From Otatea glauca (taxonomy: Eukaryota; Streptophyta; Magnoliopsida; Poales; Poaceae): DNA of 64,000 nt. Within the stretch, counting starts at the first letter, position 1. Each line of letters starts with the position of its first letter. The stretch lies in contig CM070718.1 in assembly GCA_036346275.1 (NCBI GenBank), positions 56,486,188 to 56,550,187 on the forward strand. The letters are read 5' to 3'. The notes beneath the pieces are model-generated. The model worked only from the letters and a program-made list of their open reading frames with translations, was not told the origin of the DNA and did not search any database. Position numbers and translations under genes: made by a program. Of the stretch, positions 9,937 through 20,690 are shown in pieces.

Positions 9937-11827
9937 AGCACGACCGCTTTAAACGAGTTAGAGAGTCGCTGTTTTTGGGCAGCGTTCGGGACTTGGTTTT
10001 CATCTTTGTTGGTCGGGTTTTAGTCCTATAGCTGCGTCGTGGTCGATCTTTTCGCCGTCCTCTTGATATTCCTCGTTTTTCCCATCGAGGTAGATATCGT
10101 GGCGTGAGGTGTTCTTGGTAGGAGATCTGGCGAGCTTCTTGGGATGGTCGGTTTTGCACCACGGCGTGCCAACCCGATTCCGACTCTAGATTATCTACGA
10201 GTTGCTCTGATCGTGTGAGAGTTGGCGTCGAAAGACACTCGAGTCGGTGTTCTTACGTGGTGGTACTACGAGGTGTCGTATGGTTGATATTGGGTTCCTA
10301 AGTCTTCACTCTATCCCGATCTTGAGTCATCTTTCTCTCTTGTGTCTTGATCGGGTTAAATCGGATGGGGAAGGGCGATGTTTGGATTGTTGACTCGGTT
10401 GTTCTCGTCATATGACCGGAGATTCTCGTTAGTTCTCTTCCTAGTCCGAGCCCCGGTGATGAGTTAATCACTTTTGGGGATGCATCTTGGTAGAGTCATT
10501 GCTAAAGGTACCATCTGCATTAACCAAAATTTCATTCTTAAAGATGTTGCCTTAGTAAGTAAGTCGCAATACAATCGCTCTCTGTTTCTCGACTTATCGA
10601 TGACTCTTTGAAGTAAGTTTCAAGAGTAATGCCTGTAGAATCCTTGATTCATCGGGAGGGTTAGTTCTTGGGATTTCTAGATTTGGGAGAGTCTTTCGTG
10701 CTGATTTTTACGCTTCTTCCGGAGACTCTCTTCGATGTTTGATTGCTTCGAGTCCGTGATCTCTCCTTCGGCATAGGAGACTTGGTCACATTGGTTTTGA
10801 TCATTTGACCGAGTTAGCGACCACGATCTCATTCGGGTTTGCCCAAATTTAAGATGGTCAAAGACTTAGTTTGCTCTCCTTGCCAACATGGCAAGATGGT
10901 TCTCGCTTCTCATCCTCTAGTCACCGTAGTGATGGTGATGCACCAGACAGCTTTTACATATGGACCTTTGTTGGTCCGGCTAGAGTGCGATCGGCAGGAG
11001 GGAAGTGGTATGTTCTTGTCATCGTTGATGATTTTCTAGATACTCTTGGGTATTCTTCATGGCCTCGAAGGATGAGACTTTTCTCACTTGGGGTTTGGTC
11101 GATGGGTTGTCTATTGAGCTTGAGGTGCATTACGAGCTATCTGTGATGATAATGGCACGGAGTTCAAGAATTCCTACTTTGAGAGTTTTTGTGTGGAGTC
11201 GGTTTACTGACATCGGTTCTCTTCTCCCTCGCCCCTCGTGAGAATGGCGTAGTGGAAAGGAAGAACAGGACCACGGTTGAGATGGCGGACGATGCTAGGC
11301 AGTCTGATACTCTTAGGAAGTTTTGGGTGAGGCTATAGCTACGCTTGCCATGTTTCTAATCGCGTGTTTTGAGAGCACATTTGCATCGCACTTCTTATGA
11401 GTTGAGGTATGGCGAAAGCCCGGTGTGTCTCATTTTCGCATTTTCGGTTGCAAGTGTTTTATCTTGAAGTCAGTAACCTAGATAAGTTTGAGTCTCGCTC
11501 TTCGATGGTATCTTTCTAGGTTACTCGACTTCTTCTCGTAGCTATAAGTGCAGGTGTTGATGCGCATAGGATCATAGAGACTGTGATGTGACCTTTGATG
11601 AGGCTAGCCCAGAGCTAGACACGATATTTGAGCTCTTCTTCTTCCTCCGAGACCATTTTTGTAGAGGATGAGGATGTTGGAGATAATGGTGTTTCACCTG
11701 ATCCAGTCCCCTCTACACCTGAGGTGCCTCCTGTTTCCATTTACGCACCTCGGAAGGCCACCCTTGCCTTCGACTCTCATGCGACTAGTGGCTCGATCCT
11801 ACTTCTTACATTCAAGAGGTAGAGGCC
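9937..11827 (+). pseudogene. pol: Sirevirus protease and integrase region, heavily frame-broken
   Basis: Short stretches in changing frames are recognisable. A Trp-Ile-Val-Asp-Ser protease active-site-like motif is at about 10383-10397. A GAG-pre-integrase Cys pair (CSPCQHGK) is near 10872. The integrase core beginning, with VIVDDF, is at about 11019-11036. The ENGVVERKNRT integrase signature is near 11241-11273. An acidic Ser-rich linker follows at 11628-11822. Breaks are frequent and small (single bases to a few bases). No functional protease or integrase can be made here. Confidence 0.75.
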
Positions 11828-11994
11828 ATCATTCTGGTCCTCCCGTCATATTCAGAGCGTCATCCACCGATCGGATGATCGGCGATTTGTTCGAGCGCGC
11901 CACACGCTCAAGAACGAGTCTGTCTTCTTTTCGCCTTCACTCTGCCTTTGTTGCCTCGTTTGGTAGAAGGATGTGACTCATGCATTATTTGTGA

Positions 11995-13055
11995 GTCTTG
12001 GACTAATGCTATGCATGAGGAACTTGAAAACTTCGAGAGGAACAAAGTCTGGCAGCTTGTAGAACGTCCATCTGGTCATAATGTCATTGGGACCAAGTGG
12101 GTGTTCAAAAACAAGCAGTGAGGATGGGGTTGTCATTCGCAACAAGGCTAGGCTAGTTGCTCAGGGCTTTTCTCAGGTTGAGGGTCTTAACTTTGAGGAG
12201 ACCTTTGCCCCTGTAGCTAGACTAGAGGCTATTAGGATCCTGCTTGCATTCTCTGCATCCCGGGGCTTCAAGCTCTATCAAATGGATGTCAAGAGTGCAT
12301 TCCTCAATGGCTATATTGAGGAAGAGGTTTTGTCAAACAACCTCCGAGTTCGAGAACCCCAAGTTTCGAGTCATGTATACAAGCTCTCCAAAGCTTTATA
12401 TGGACTCAAGCGAGGCCCCAGAGCATGGTATGAGAGGCTCAAGTCTTATCTTCTCACCATGACTTCAAAATGGGCATAGTAGACAAAACTCATTCATCGG
12501 ACACCATGAGTCTCATTTTCTTCTTGTCGGATTTATGTGGATGATATCATTTTTGGTGGCTCGTCTCATTCGCTTGTGTCTCAGTTTTTTGAGGTGATGA
12601 GCACAGAGTTTGAGATGAGTATGATGGGCGAGTTGAGCTACTTTCTTGGCTTCCAAATCAAGCAGGCTCGGGAGGGTACTTTCTTGCATCAAGGCAAATA
12701 TACCCGTGACCTCCTGAGACGCTTCGATATGTCTGATGGGAAGCCAGTGATGACTCCTGTGGCCACCACTGCTGTTCTCGAGCCCGATGAGGATTGTGAG
12801 CCTGCTGATCAAAAGGAGTTTCGGAGCATGATCGGCTCCCTCTTGTACCTCACTGCCTCGAGGCAGGACATACATTTCGCTGTGTGTCTGTGCGCTCGAT
12901 TTCAAGCTTCTCCTCGCGCCTCTCACCGCCAGGCGGTCAAGCGCATCTTCAGGTACCTTCGTGCTACCACTGATTATGGTATTTGGTACTCTTCTTCTTC
13001 TTGTCTATCTCTTAGAGCCTTTTCGATGCCGATTTTGCTGGCTGTAGGATAGATA
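11995..13055 (+). pseudogene. pol: Sirevirus reverse transcriptase, two open blocks with breaks
   Basis: Copia reverse transcriptase. The N-terminal part includes a KARLVAQGFSQ motif and ETFAPVARLEAIR (about 12139-12237), then the MDVKSAFLNG motif (about 12283-12312). The catalytic Tyr-Val-Asp-Asp is intact at 12534-12545. The frame breaks near 12080-12120, again around 12335 and again just before the YVDD block, and is open from 12537 to 13052. The protein would copy element RNA into cDNA. This copy is disabled by the breaks, not by loss of the catalytic aspartates. Confidence 0.85.
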
Positions 13056-13482
13056 GGAAGAGCACTTCTGGCACTTGCCAATTCATTGGCACTTCTCTTG
13101 TTTCTTGGTCATCTAGAAGCGATCGGAGTTGCTCGATCCACGGTGAGGCCGAGTATGTTCTTGCAGACTAGTTCTTTGAGCAGTGCTCTGGATGAGATCG
13201 ACCTTGCGGGACTATGGGTTAGAGATAGAGAGTGTGCCACTTTTCTGTGACAACACTTCAGCTATTTGCATTGCTAAAAACCCAGTGCAACATTCCCGGA
13301 CCAAGCACATTGACATTAGATATCACTTCCTTAGAGACCATGTGGAGAAGGGAGATATCGCGCTTCAGTTTGTAGAGAGTGACCTCCAGTTAGCCGATAT
13401 CTTCACCAAGCCTTTGGATAGCTCCAGGTTTATTGCCTTGAGGAGTGAGCTTGGAGTCGTGAGCCCATACGGCTTATCTTGA
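13056..13482 (+). pseudogene. pol: Sirevirus RNase H domain, C-terminal part open
   Basis: After a break near 13052-13182 the frame opens at 13183. It runs through the copia RNase H signature (CDNTSAICIAKNP, then SRTKHIDIRYHFLRD) to a terminal LADIFTKPLD motif and a stop at 13480-13482. This is the normal end of copia Pol. There is no clear env-like gene after it. Confidence 0.85.
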
Positions 13483-15243
13483 GGGGGAGCTGGTTTGTAT
13501 ATTATGTACTATATATATTCTCTTCCAGCATTTCCTTTCTTTTTCTGGGTGTCTTTGGGCTTGTTTTCTTGAGTTGAGTTCACTCACTTAGACTTTTGAC
13601 ATGCCTTCCATGGACCTCTTATCTTGAGCTTTAGGTTGCTATCATGCGTGATTAGCTGTTCTCTCTTCTCTCTAGGTTGAGTTCCCTCACAGTCTTATAA
13701 GTCTAGCAGGTATTGGGCCTCCTGGGTAGACAGGGTCTGTGTGCACTCCTTAGTTGGGATCTAGAGTTAGCTTCCCTATGTCAGTCTTTTTGGAAGATAA
13801 GAGCGAGTCTAAGCCATAGTGAGTTTCTTATATCTTTTCTATGCTCTATAGCCATCCAGCTTTGCAGCTTCTCGACTTCTTCTCCTCATTCTGTTTTTCT
13901 GGTTATTATTGAGTTCATTCGGGTTTTCTTTATGCCTAATCTTTATATTAACTTAACTTTAACCAGATTTGAGCTTAAATTTGATTCAATTGGTGAGGGG
14001 GAGTTTGGGAATCTGTTCATGCATTGCATTTAGACTGCATTTTCTGTTTTATGAGCTTTGTCTATTATGCATTTGACTCAATCTTCGTGAAATACATCAT
14101 GCTATATCTTTTGAAGAAAATCACTAGCTTAGATATGTCCAAGTTCATTTAAAAGCTAAGGTTAATTGGAATCTGAAAAACTTAAAAGCTTTAAATGATA
14201 ACTTGATGAAACATGTTGCTTTTACTTACTAAGTTTCTTCTCTAGGGGCGTTTACCATGAATTGTGAAATTTTGGATTTCTCTAGAGTCCCTATAGCAAC
14301 TTGGGTGAAATTTGCTTGATCCATATTTGAGTCCTTCATAATTGCTCATATGTGCTAAATTTAAAAAAAAATTTGACTCTTCTGTGCAAAATTGATCTCA
14401 GCACTTTATATTCTCGAGACTGCCTCCCATTGCATTTGGGATGAACTTGGAATATATTGTGTACGACCAAGATCATTCTCTTAAGAGTTACTCTTGAGAT
14501 GATCGAAAATGGCTTGAGTCAATCAACAAAAAAAATGCAAATATCAAACACATAAGTGGGTAAAGAATGCAAATAATGTCAAACATTTGCACCCCACTAT
14601 GTTTTTCGAAGTCTTAAAGAAAATTAGCATAAATTGAAAAATAAGCTCGAAGGACCTTATATGCACTTCAAAATTCCCCAAAGTATTGAGTAGGTTGAAC
14701 TCTAGGTTTTCCATTTGATCCCTGAGTGGTTTTGCTTCTAGTTTTGAAACTTTGCTAAGTTTTGCACTTGTCAAATCTTGCTAAAAATGATACATTTTCA
14801 AAACCTAGCTTATGAGCAAAATTTGTTATTTGCACTTGGACATGTCATAGTTTGGTCATAATCTGAGATTGATAAGCTTGGTGTCATATCTTGTCATTAT
14901 GATCATTTGGATAATCTTCAAAGCTCCCTTAGGTTGCATTTCATGCATACATAAAAAGTGGGAGAAAAATTCATTTTGATGCCTATATTGCCAAAAGGGG
15001 GAGAAATAGTAGAAAAGACATCATTAAAAATGTGAAAGCTAATTTGGTTCTTATGATCTTTGTAAAATTTTGCTAATTTCTATGGATCATAATCACATAA
15101 TCTTTTGGCACTTGGTCATGTTCTCAGTCTATTCTCTCTGGACCATGTGTGGTTTTGAAATCAAATTGCTTTCTTCTTCTCTTACTCAAACTCACATTTA
15201 TGCCTTTTGAGTGGTTTGTCAATATACTCATCAAGGGGGAGAT
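13483..15243 (+). other. Sirevirus 3' untranslated region with repeated purine tracts
   Basis: 1.76 kb without a convincing gene. GGGGGAG tracts occur at about 13482-13490, 13995-14003, 14996-15003 and next to the LTR at 15233-15243. Repeated polypurine tracts between pol and the 3' LTR are a described Sirevirus feature. The last tract, immediately before the LTR, is the likely plus-strand primer. I see no membrane-type env frame. Confidence 0.7.
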
Positions 15244-15361
15244 TGAAGGACCATGTGGAGGTCCATCCTTGTTTGTGATGAGTATTTGACGTTATGTGAT
15301 CTAAGATATTTTAGATTTGAGTTTGGATTTTAATTTGATTTCAAGTTGAAAGTTGCATGTG

Positions 15362-16005
15362 CGTCGGACCAAATTTTTATGATCTTCATGTGTTGGCCGG
15401 ACCAAATTTTTGTGATCTTCATGTGTTGGCCGGACCAAATTTTGTGATCTTCATGTGTTGGCCGGACCAAATTTTTGTGATCTTCATGTGTTGGCCGGAC
15501 CAAATTTTGTGATCTTCATGTGTTGGCCGGACCAAATTTTTGTGATCTTCATATGTAGGCCGGACCAAATTTTTATGATCTTCATGTGTTGGCCGGACCA
15601 AAATTTTGTGATCTTCATGTGTTGGCCGGACCAAATTTTGTGATCTTCATGAGTTGGCCGGACCAAATTTTTGTGATCTTCATGTGTTGGCCGGACCAAA
15701 TTTTGTGATCTTCATGTGTTGGCCGGACCAAAATTTTGTGATCTTCATGTGTAGGCCGGACCAAAATTTTATGATCTTCATGTGTTGGCCGGACCAAATT
15801 TTTGTGATCTTCATGTGTTGGCCGGACCAAATTTTGTGATCTTCATGTGTTGGCCGGACCAAATTTTGTGATCTTCATATGTATGACGGACCAAATCGCG
15901 ATAGTGCTCATGTGTTCTACGGAGCAAATTTTTGTGATTCTCATATGTATGACGGACCAAATCGCGATGGTTCTCATGTGTACTACGGACCAAATTTACC
16001 AGCGT
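15362..16005. repeat. Tandem array in 3' LTR, unit 32-33 bp, about 20 units
   Basis: The same unit as at 5405-5950 (GCCGGACCAAATTTT...TCTTCATGTGTTG), with about three more copies. It ends with the same alternating ACGGACCAAATCGCG subtypes. The length difference from the left array implies gain or loss after integration, or during reverse transcription. Confidence 0.92.
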
Positions 16006-16854
16006 GCAGTAATATGCACTTTTGAAGGTCTTTCCGTGCTCAAAAAATTATTTGGTCTACATAAAAGTTGTAGATAATTTCAAGACGCTTTTTTTTCATG
16101 TTGACAAGTTTTTCATTTGAGCAACATAAAAAATCATATAAAATCGGGAAGGTTAACAGAGATTTTCACGTGTATGACGGACCAATTTTCCAGCGTGCAG
16201 TAATATGCATTTTTGAGGGTCTTTCCGTGCTCGAAAAATTATGTGTTCTACATGAAAGTTGTAGAGAATTTCGATACACAACTTTTTCATGTTGATAAGA
16301 TTTTCAGTAGAACAACATATAAAATCATAACAAATTGAGAAGATCCTGCTGTATTGAAAACAGCTTGTCTGCATTTGGTTGAAATGCTTTGGTCTGTTTT
16401 TGGTCTTTTCTAACCCCAACTCGTGATCGAATTGTTGTGATGGGTTCATGTTGGAACCAAGAAGGGATTTCTTGTCTTTGTGAATGTAGGACTTCATTTG
16501 GTGGTCATGGTGAGGCGAAGGGAGGTTGGAACTAGGCATGTGATGGCCGGAGGTTCAAGTTGGTCGGAAGTTCGCCGGAAGATGGCCGGAGATAAAGTCG
16601 GTACAGTTCCAAGAGACAAGAGATCAGTGGAGAAGCTAGCTTATCACTACTTGGATCAAGGAGAGCTGTAGGGTTGCAGTTCTGGAAGATAAAGTAGTGG
16701 ATAAAGTGTAGCTTGCTGTCAGGTGTACTAAGAAAGTACCTGAGTGTAGTTGAGAGTTGTTGAGAGTGACAGTGTAAGGATCAAATCCTGGCTCTTGGAA
16801 GTTGGCTTAGGATTGAAGCAAGACATCCAAGGGTGGGGATTGATCCAAGGTCAC

Positions 16855-16862
16855 TATAAATA
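16855..16862 (+). promoter_or_regulatory. TATA box of the 3' LTR
   Basis: TATAAATA in the same context as 6724. If active it would drive transcription outward into the flanking broken gene, antisense to it. Confidence 0.65.
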
Positions 16863-17673
16863 GAGGGGTAGGGGCAGCCTTCCCTCTTTGAAGGTTCTGA
16901 GGTTTTTGCTGCTCATTTGAGTTTTGCCCACTTTGTTGTGAGGCTTTGTAAACCTCCCTTCCAGAAATGAAATGTTCTTCATTTATTTCTAGTTTCATTT
17001 CCTTTACGCATTTACATTACGCACTTAAATTCTGCTATCTAAATTCCGCATTTACTTACTTGCAATTTACTTCATGTAATTTGGAATTGCCTCATCTCCT
17101 TCTATATGCTATTGAATCTTTGTTGAAATTCATGGTTGATGAACTCTTCTCTTGATTCGATGCTTTCAATCATTTAGGCAATCATACATTCTTGTTGCAA
17201 GTTATAAATCATGTGTTCTTGAAATGCGTAAAGCGTGTGACTTGCGATTCTTTAGTTTTGATTTGCTTCTGGTTCTTGTTGCCAAGGATGAGAGATTGAT
17301 TGGATGAATCTTCACTTAGAACATATCCAAATCCTCTAGGCAATCCTGGTTCAAGTTCTGCAAAGAAACCGATCTTTTGTTCCTTCATAATGAATTCTTA
17401 ATTGATCGAGTTTTGGTGTTTACTCCTGTGATATCTTGCTTGCTGTGACTTGTGAGAAGGCATTCAAGTCTATCTTGATCTTTAGAATCTCACGAGCAAG
17501 CCAAGATCACAGATTGGCTTTTTGGAGTCATGCTGTTTTCTGAACACTGCTTGTGTTTTTCTAGTCTCTGTTCTTTACAAGCAGTATTGAGTTTTTTTTT
17601 ACTAGTATTTGTCCAAGAGGTGGGAAAATTTTGGGACCATTCACCCCCCTCTGATCGCCATCTCGGTCTTTCA

Positions 17674-17678
17674 GGTTC
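17674..17678 (+). repeat. Target-site duplication GGTTC (right copy)
   Basis: Matches 5282-5286 exactly. Confidence 0.9.
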
Positions 17679-18743
17679 GTAATTGGTATCTTCAATCTTT
17701 ACATTTCTCTTGGTCTGTAGATGCAGCATGAGCTGCATTTTCCATCGCATTATAGGATGTGCCAGCCAGTTCTCCATAGAACGTTTCTTCTTCCTTATGA
17801 TTATGTCTGAATGTAAGTGGCATATCCATCTTTATCCAACCTCTAATTTGGTCGCGATCCTCGTAGACAGTGCATATTGAGTGTATCGTTAAACACAATT
17901 TGCTGACTATTTCTTTTAACAGCAACTGCCTTGAAATATACACAGCTACTTCCACCTATCGAAGATGCAAACAGTAAGTATCTCATTAGAATCAAAGATA
18001 TGAATAGTGTACATGAGCAATCTCACATAGAACTTGGCTAAAATTTCTGAACTAAATTGCTTTGCTGGTGAAAAGCAAAGCGTGACTCATTCTGATTAGA
18101 TATCATTACTTCTAATATCAGGAACATCGGCTATGTAGGAATCAGTTGAAAACAAAATAGTCATACAGAATAGGATCTATTTTAGGTCCGAAGAATCCAG
18201 ATATGCCGAGATTTACTGTTTGCGCAGCATGAATAAGAGAGGTAAACATTTAGCGCTTCTAACAACGTAAGGACTTACACCAGGTAGAATGATGTGACTC
18301 TCTATGCTGACAGGTCGATTGTCGAATCTAGGGAAAGGCGATTGCTCTGTCTCGCATGGTCTTTGCCAGATTGAAGATCTTGCTCTGAGCGAACGTTCTG
18401 TGTACTGACCAGCATGTCTCTGCTATGAGGAATGAGAGACCAAATTGGTTCTCCAACAGCATAGAACCATAGGGCAGCCGATGCAGGATCCTACAGAGCG
18501 AAAGGAACGTGATAACTATGCATACTGAGGCAAAGGTGCAAGGGCGGTACATAGGCAAGCAAGGACACAAGGGCATATTATGGAAGGGAAACATACCTGC
18601 GATGGTAGATCTGAAGAGGTGACTATATCAGACGACGACGGTGCTGGTGGTGTCGTGAGCTTAGGCAAAGTGTTTTTCATCATTTTTTTGTCAGTAGGTA
18701 AACGTAACGAGCGGATGAGACAATCTGCAATTAAACTTCGCAC
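17679..18743 (-). pseudogene. 5' part of an unrecognised minus-strand multi-exon gene
   Basis: Exon-like blocks on the minus strand. The first runs from an ATG at 18743 to a CAG|GTATGT donor at 18598/18597. The second opens after a TCTGTAG acceptor near 18491 and stays in the same frame through to a stop near 18315. A third opens after TTCGATAG near 17957 and is open for 88 codons to 17692. The third block has a Phe-Tyr-Gly-Glu...Ala-x-x-Ala-Ala-x-x-Ala pattern that faintly recalls a double-stranded RNA-binding fold. The frame that continues across the retroelement is offset by one base from this one, so there is also a frameshift or an unseen intron. Function unknown. Confidence 0.35.
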
Positions 18744-19077
18744 AATAAATTAAGGAAAAACTGGAGCGACACCTAGATAGCTATTTGAAATATTGAGACA
18801 TCATGTCGATTAGTATTACCTTTGCAAAATAGAGGATAAGTTCCAAGATATATAAAATATGTACTCCCGATCGATACCTAGCTTCTTTCCTGCTTTAGAG
18901 CTTCCAATTCCCTAGATAGGATACATACATTTTTAACATCAACAATGATATCGAATAACCTAATTATATAGTGCAGTAGCTTGCAAATCTTTTAACTTCA
19001 ACGAAACAAAACAAGGGTACCAACGATGACTTCTGATCTCTAAATAGGTTAGATCCTAATCCCATTCGATGATATGT

Positions 19078-19263
19078 GGTTCGGACAAGTTCCTAAGCCG
19101 TTGTACAACTCCAGAGAAAATTTCGGCAACATCTCTCTGCTATTCTCCAGGTACACGTCTCGACAACAGGTCAAGATGGGTGTGTATCTGGAGAACACCA
19201 GGGAGACGCTACCGAAATCTACTCTGAATTTGTACAACACAGCTCAAGAACTTGTCCGAACTA
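19078..19263. repeat. Long imperfect foldback (arms about 80 bp)
   Basis: The left arm begins gttcggacaagttcctaagc. The reverse complement of the right arm begins gttcggacaagttcttgagc, and the two continue to match at roughly three quarters of positions over about 80 bp around a short loop near 19165-19175. The transcript would form a long hairpin from either strand. It could be a small foldback MITE or a young small-RNA hairpin locus. No 2- or 3-base terminal duplication was obvious. Confidence 0.7.
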
Positions 19264-19800
19264 TATATCCTCGAACTATCCAAAAACGTGGACAATTCGA
19301 GACTGCTCGTTTATAAATATACTATTTCGTTTGGCATATTTATAAACAAGCACCTCGAACGGGAGACATAGGTTCCGCAGCCTAAAATCTAACATTCATC
19401 TTATGACAGCAACAATAATTTCAGATTAACACGATAGCACTAAAAATTAAGATAATTAAATACATGTGTGCTTGTCAAATAAAGGGTGCGAAATCTAATA
19501 AGATATACATAATACCAGTGCAACCTAACCTTTCTTCGCAACATATCAAAATTACATAGTGCAAAATTGAAGGAGTTTGAAGGAATGCTCACATTTTGAA
19601 GAAAACTATAATTCTGCAAAATGACAGGAAATCTCCTCAGGCTAGGCTTCAAATTTACCCTCTTAACACCCACCCTTGAGGATTTCAATTTTTCTCACCC
19701 AAGTATTGCTTCCAACCACAGAATATGAGCTGTTTTTTCAGGTGGCGGCGAAAAAATATCTTCTACAACAACAACAAAGGAGAGTTCAGCCCGATAGGTA
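19264..19800. other. AT-rich intergenic sequence
   Basis: No gene recognised. The frame at 19688-19440 (minus) has no recognisable motif. CCACAGAAT at about 19714 faintly resembles the CACTA-like terminus at 20467 but is not a convincing partner end. Confidence 0.35.
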
Positions 19801-19819
19801 TAAATAACTTAGCGAAACA

Positions 19820-20370
19820 CATCACTGTCGGTTCTCACTTAAAAAGCGATAGTGATATGCACACACATCACTATCGGTTCTCACTTGAAAAGCGATAGTG
19901 ATGTGATCATGTACATCACTATCGGTTCTTATATAAGAAGCGATAGTGATATGCATTCTCATCACTATCAGTTCTCACATAAGAAGCGATAGTGATGACT
20001 ACGTACACATCACTATCGGTTCTTATGTGAGAAGTGATAATGATGTGCATGATCATCATTATCGGTTCTCACATAAGAAACGATATTGACGACAATGTGC
20101 ACATCACTATCGATTCTTATGTGAGATCACTATTACTTCTCACATAAGAACCGATAGTGATGACGACGTGCACATCACTATCGGTTCATCACTATTGCTT
20201 CTCACATAAGAAGCGATAGTGATGACGATGTACACATCACTATCGGTTCTTTTGTGAGAACCGATAGTGATGTTCATGCACATCACTATCGTTTCTCACA
20301 TAAGAATCGATTGTGATGTGCCCAGTGCTATATCACAATCACTTCTAACTTGAGAACCGATAGTGATTAT
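19820..20370. repeat. Array of about 11 short hairpins (CACTATCGGTTC / GAAGCGATAGTG)
   Basis: Each unit is itself a palindrome: CATCACTATCGGTTCT, a 4-8 base centre, then AGAAGCGATAGTGATG. About 11 units follow each other with 8-15 base spacers. One near 20103-20163 is a composite with arms of about 25 bp. Such subterminal inverted motifs are typical of CACTA transposon ends, where they bind the second transposon protein. Confidence 0.75.
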
Positions 20371-20467
20371 TATTAACACCCCTCCTAGGTTATTTATCAC
20401 AATTGTTTTTTTAAAAAACTTAGGAATCGATCCAGATGAAACGATAGTGATGTACCATTCTGTAGTA
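20371..20467 (-). mobile_element. CACTA-like terminal end (partial element)
   Basis: The hairpin array is followed by a last CGATAGTGATGTACCATT and then CTGTAGTAG. Read inward this is CTACTACAGAATGG, a CACTACAGAA-type terminal repeat with one changed base. No matching opposite end or transposase is seen, so I treat it as a fragment whose extent includes 19820-20467. Confidence 0.45.
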
Positions 20468-20469
20468 GA

Positions 20470-20651
20470 ATTAGCTGCGATTACTACTTAGTTGATCGAT
20501 CGTTGTCTCGAGGCTAACGATGCTTATATAGCGTCCCAAAAGTTCTTTTACCTTTCTAACTATCTCCTTTCATATTCGAGTTGCAAAGATGTTGCATGTA
20601 AGTAGTATCACAGCTAGTGACCATTAATTAATTGTTCGGCGTAGAACCATG

Positions 20652-20690
<39 letters not shown>

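Larger units (their letters stand above)
5287..17673 (+). mobile_element. Ty1/copia LTR retrotransposon, Sirevirus-like, coding region degenerate
   Basis: A complete structure: 5' LTR (5287-7539), primer-binding site starting 7542, gag and pol relics (7595-13482), a 1.7-kb untranslated region, a polypurine tract abutting the 3' LTR (15244-17673), and GGTTC duplications. The order integrase, reverse transcriptase, RNase H identifies copia. The LTRs longer than 2 kb, the coiled-coil Gag extension, the repeated GGGGGAG tracts and the LTR end with a C-rich stretch before CTTTCA fit the Sirevirus (Maximus/SIRE) lineage. The two LTRs are nearly identical by eye apart from repeat number and one deletion of roughly 85-90 bp, so insertion is recent. 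Gag-pol nevertheless carries many small frame breaks, so the copy is non-autonomous. Confidence 0.93.
15244..17673 (+). repeat. 3' LTR of the Sirevirus-like element
   Basis: It starts TGAAGGACCATG and ends CTTTCA. It is 2430 bp against 2253 bp for the 5' LTR. The difference is about three more tandem units and a segment of roughly 85-90 bp near 16735-16820 that is missing on the left. Elsewhere the two read almost identically: a 128-codon minus-strand frame in each differs at only two residues. Confidence 0.92.

Noticed and set aside
13713..14033. 106-codon frame after pol as a possible env-like gene
   Set aside because: No signal peptide and transmembrane pattern convincing enough; it lies in the multi-purine-tract untranslated region and is not followed by further coding sequence.
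15419..15993. CRISPR-like appearance of evenly spaced repeats
   Set aside because: The units are contiguous without unique spacers, lie inside a retrotransposon LTR, and the DNA is plant nuclear.
19049..19316. Two similar short proteins from opposite strands (80 and 63 codons)
   Set aside because: Their similarity is a consequence of the foldback at 19078-19263, not of gene duplication.
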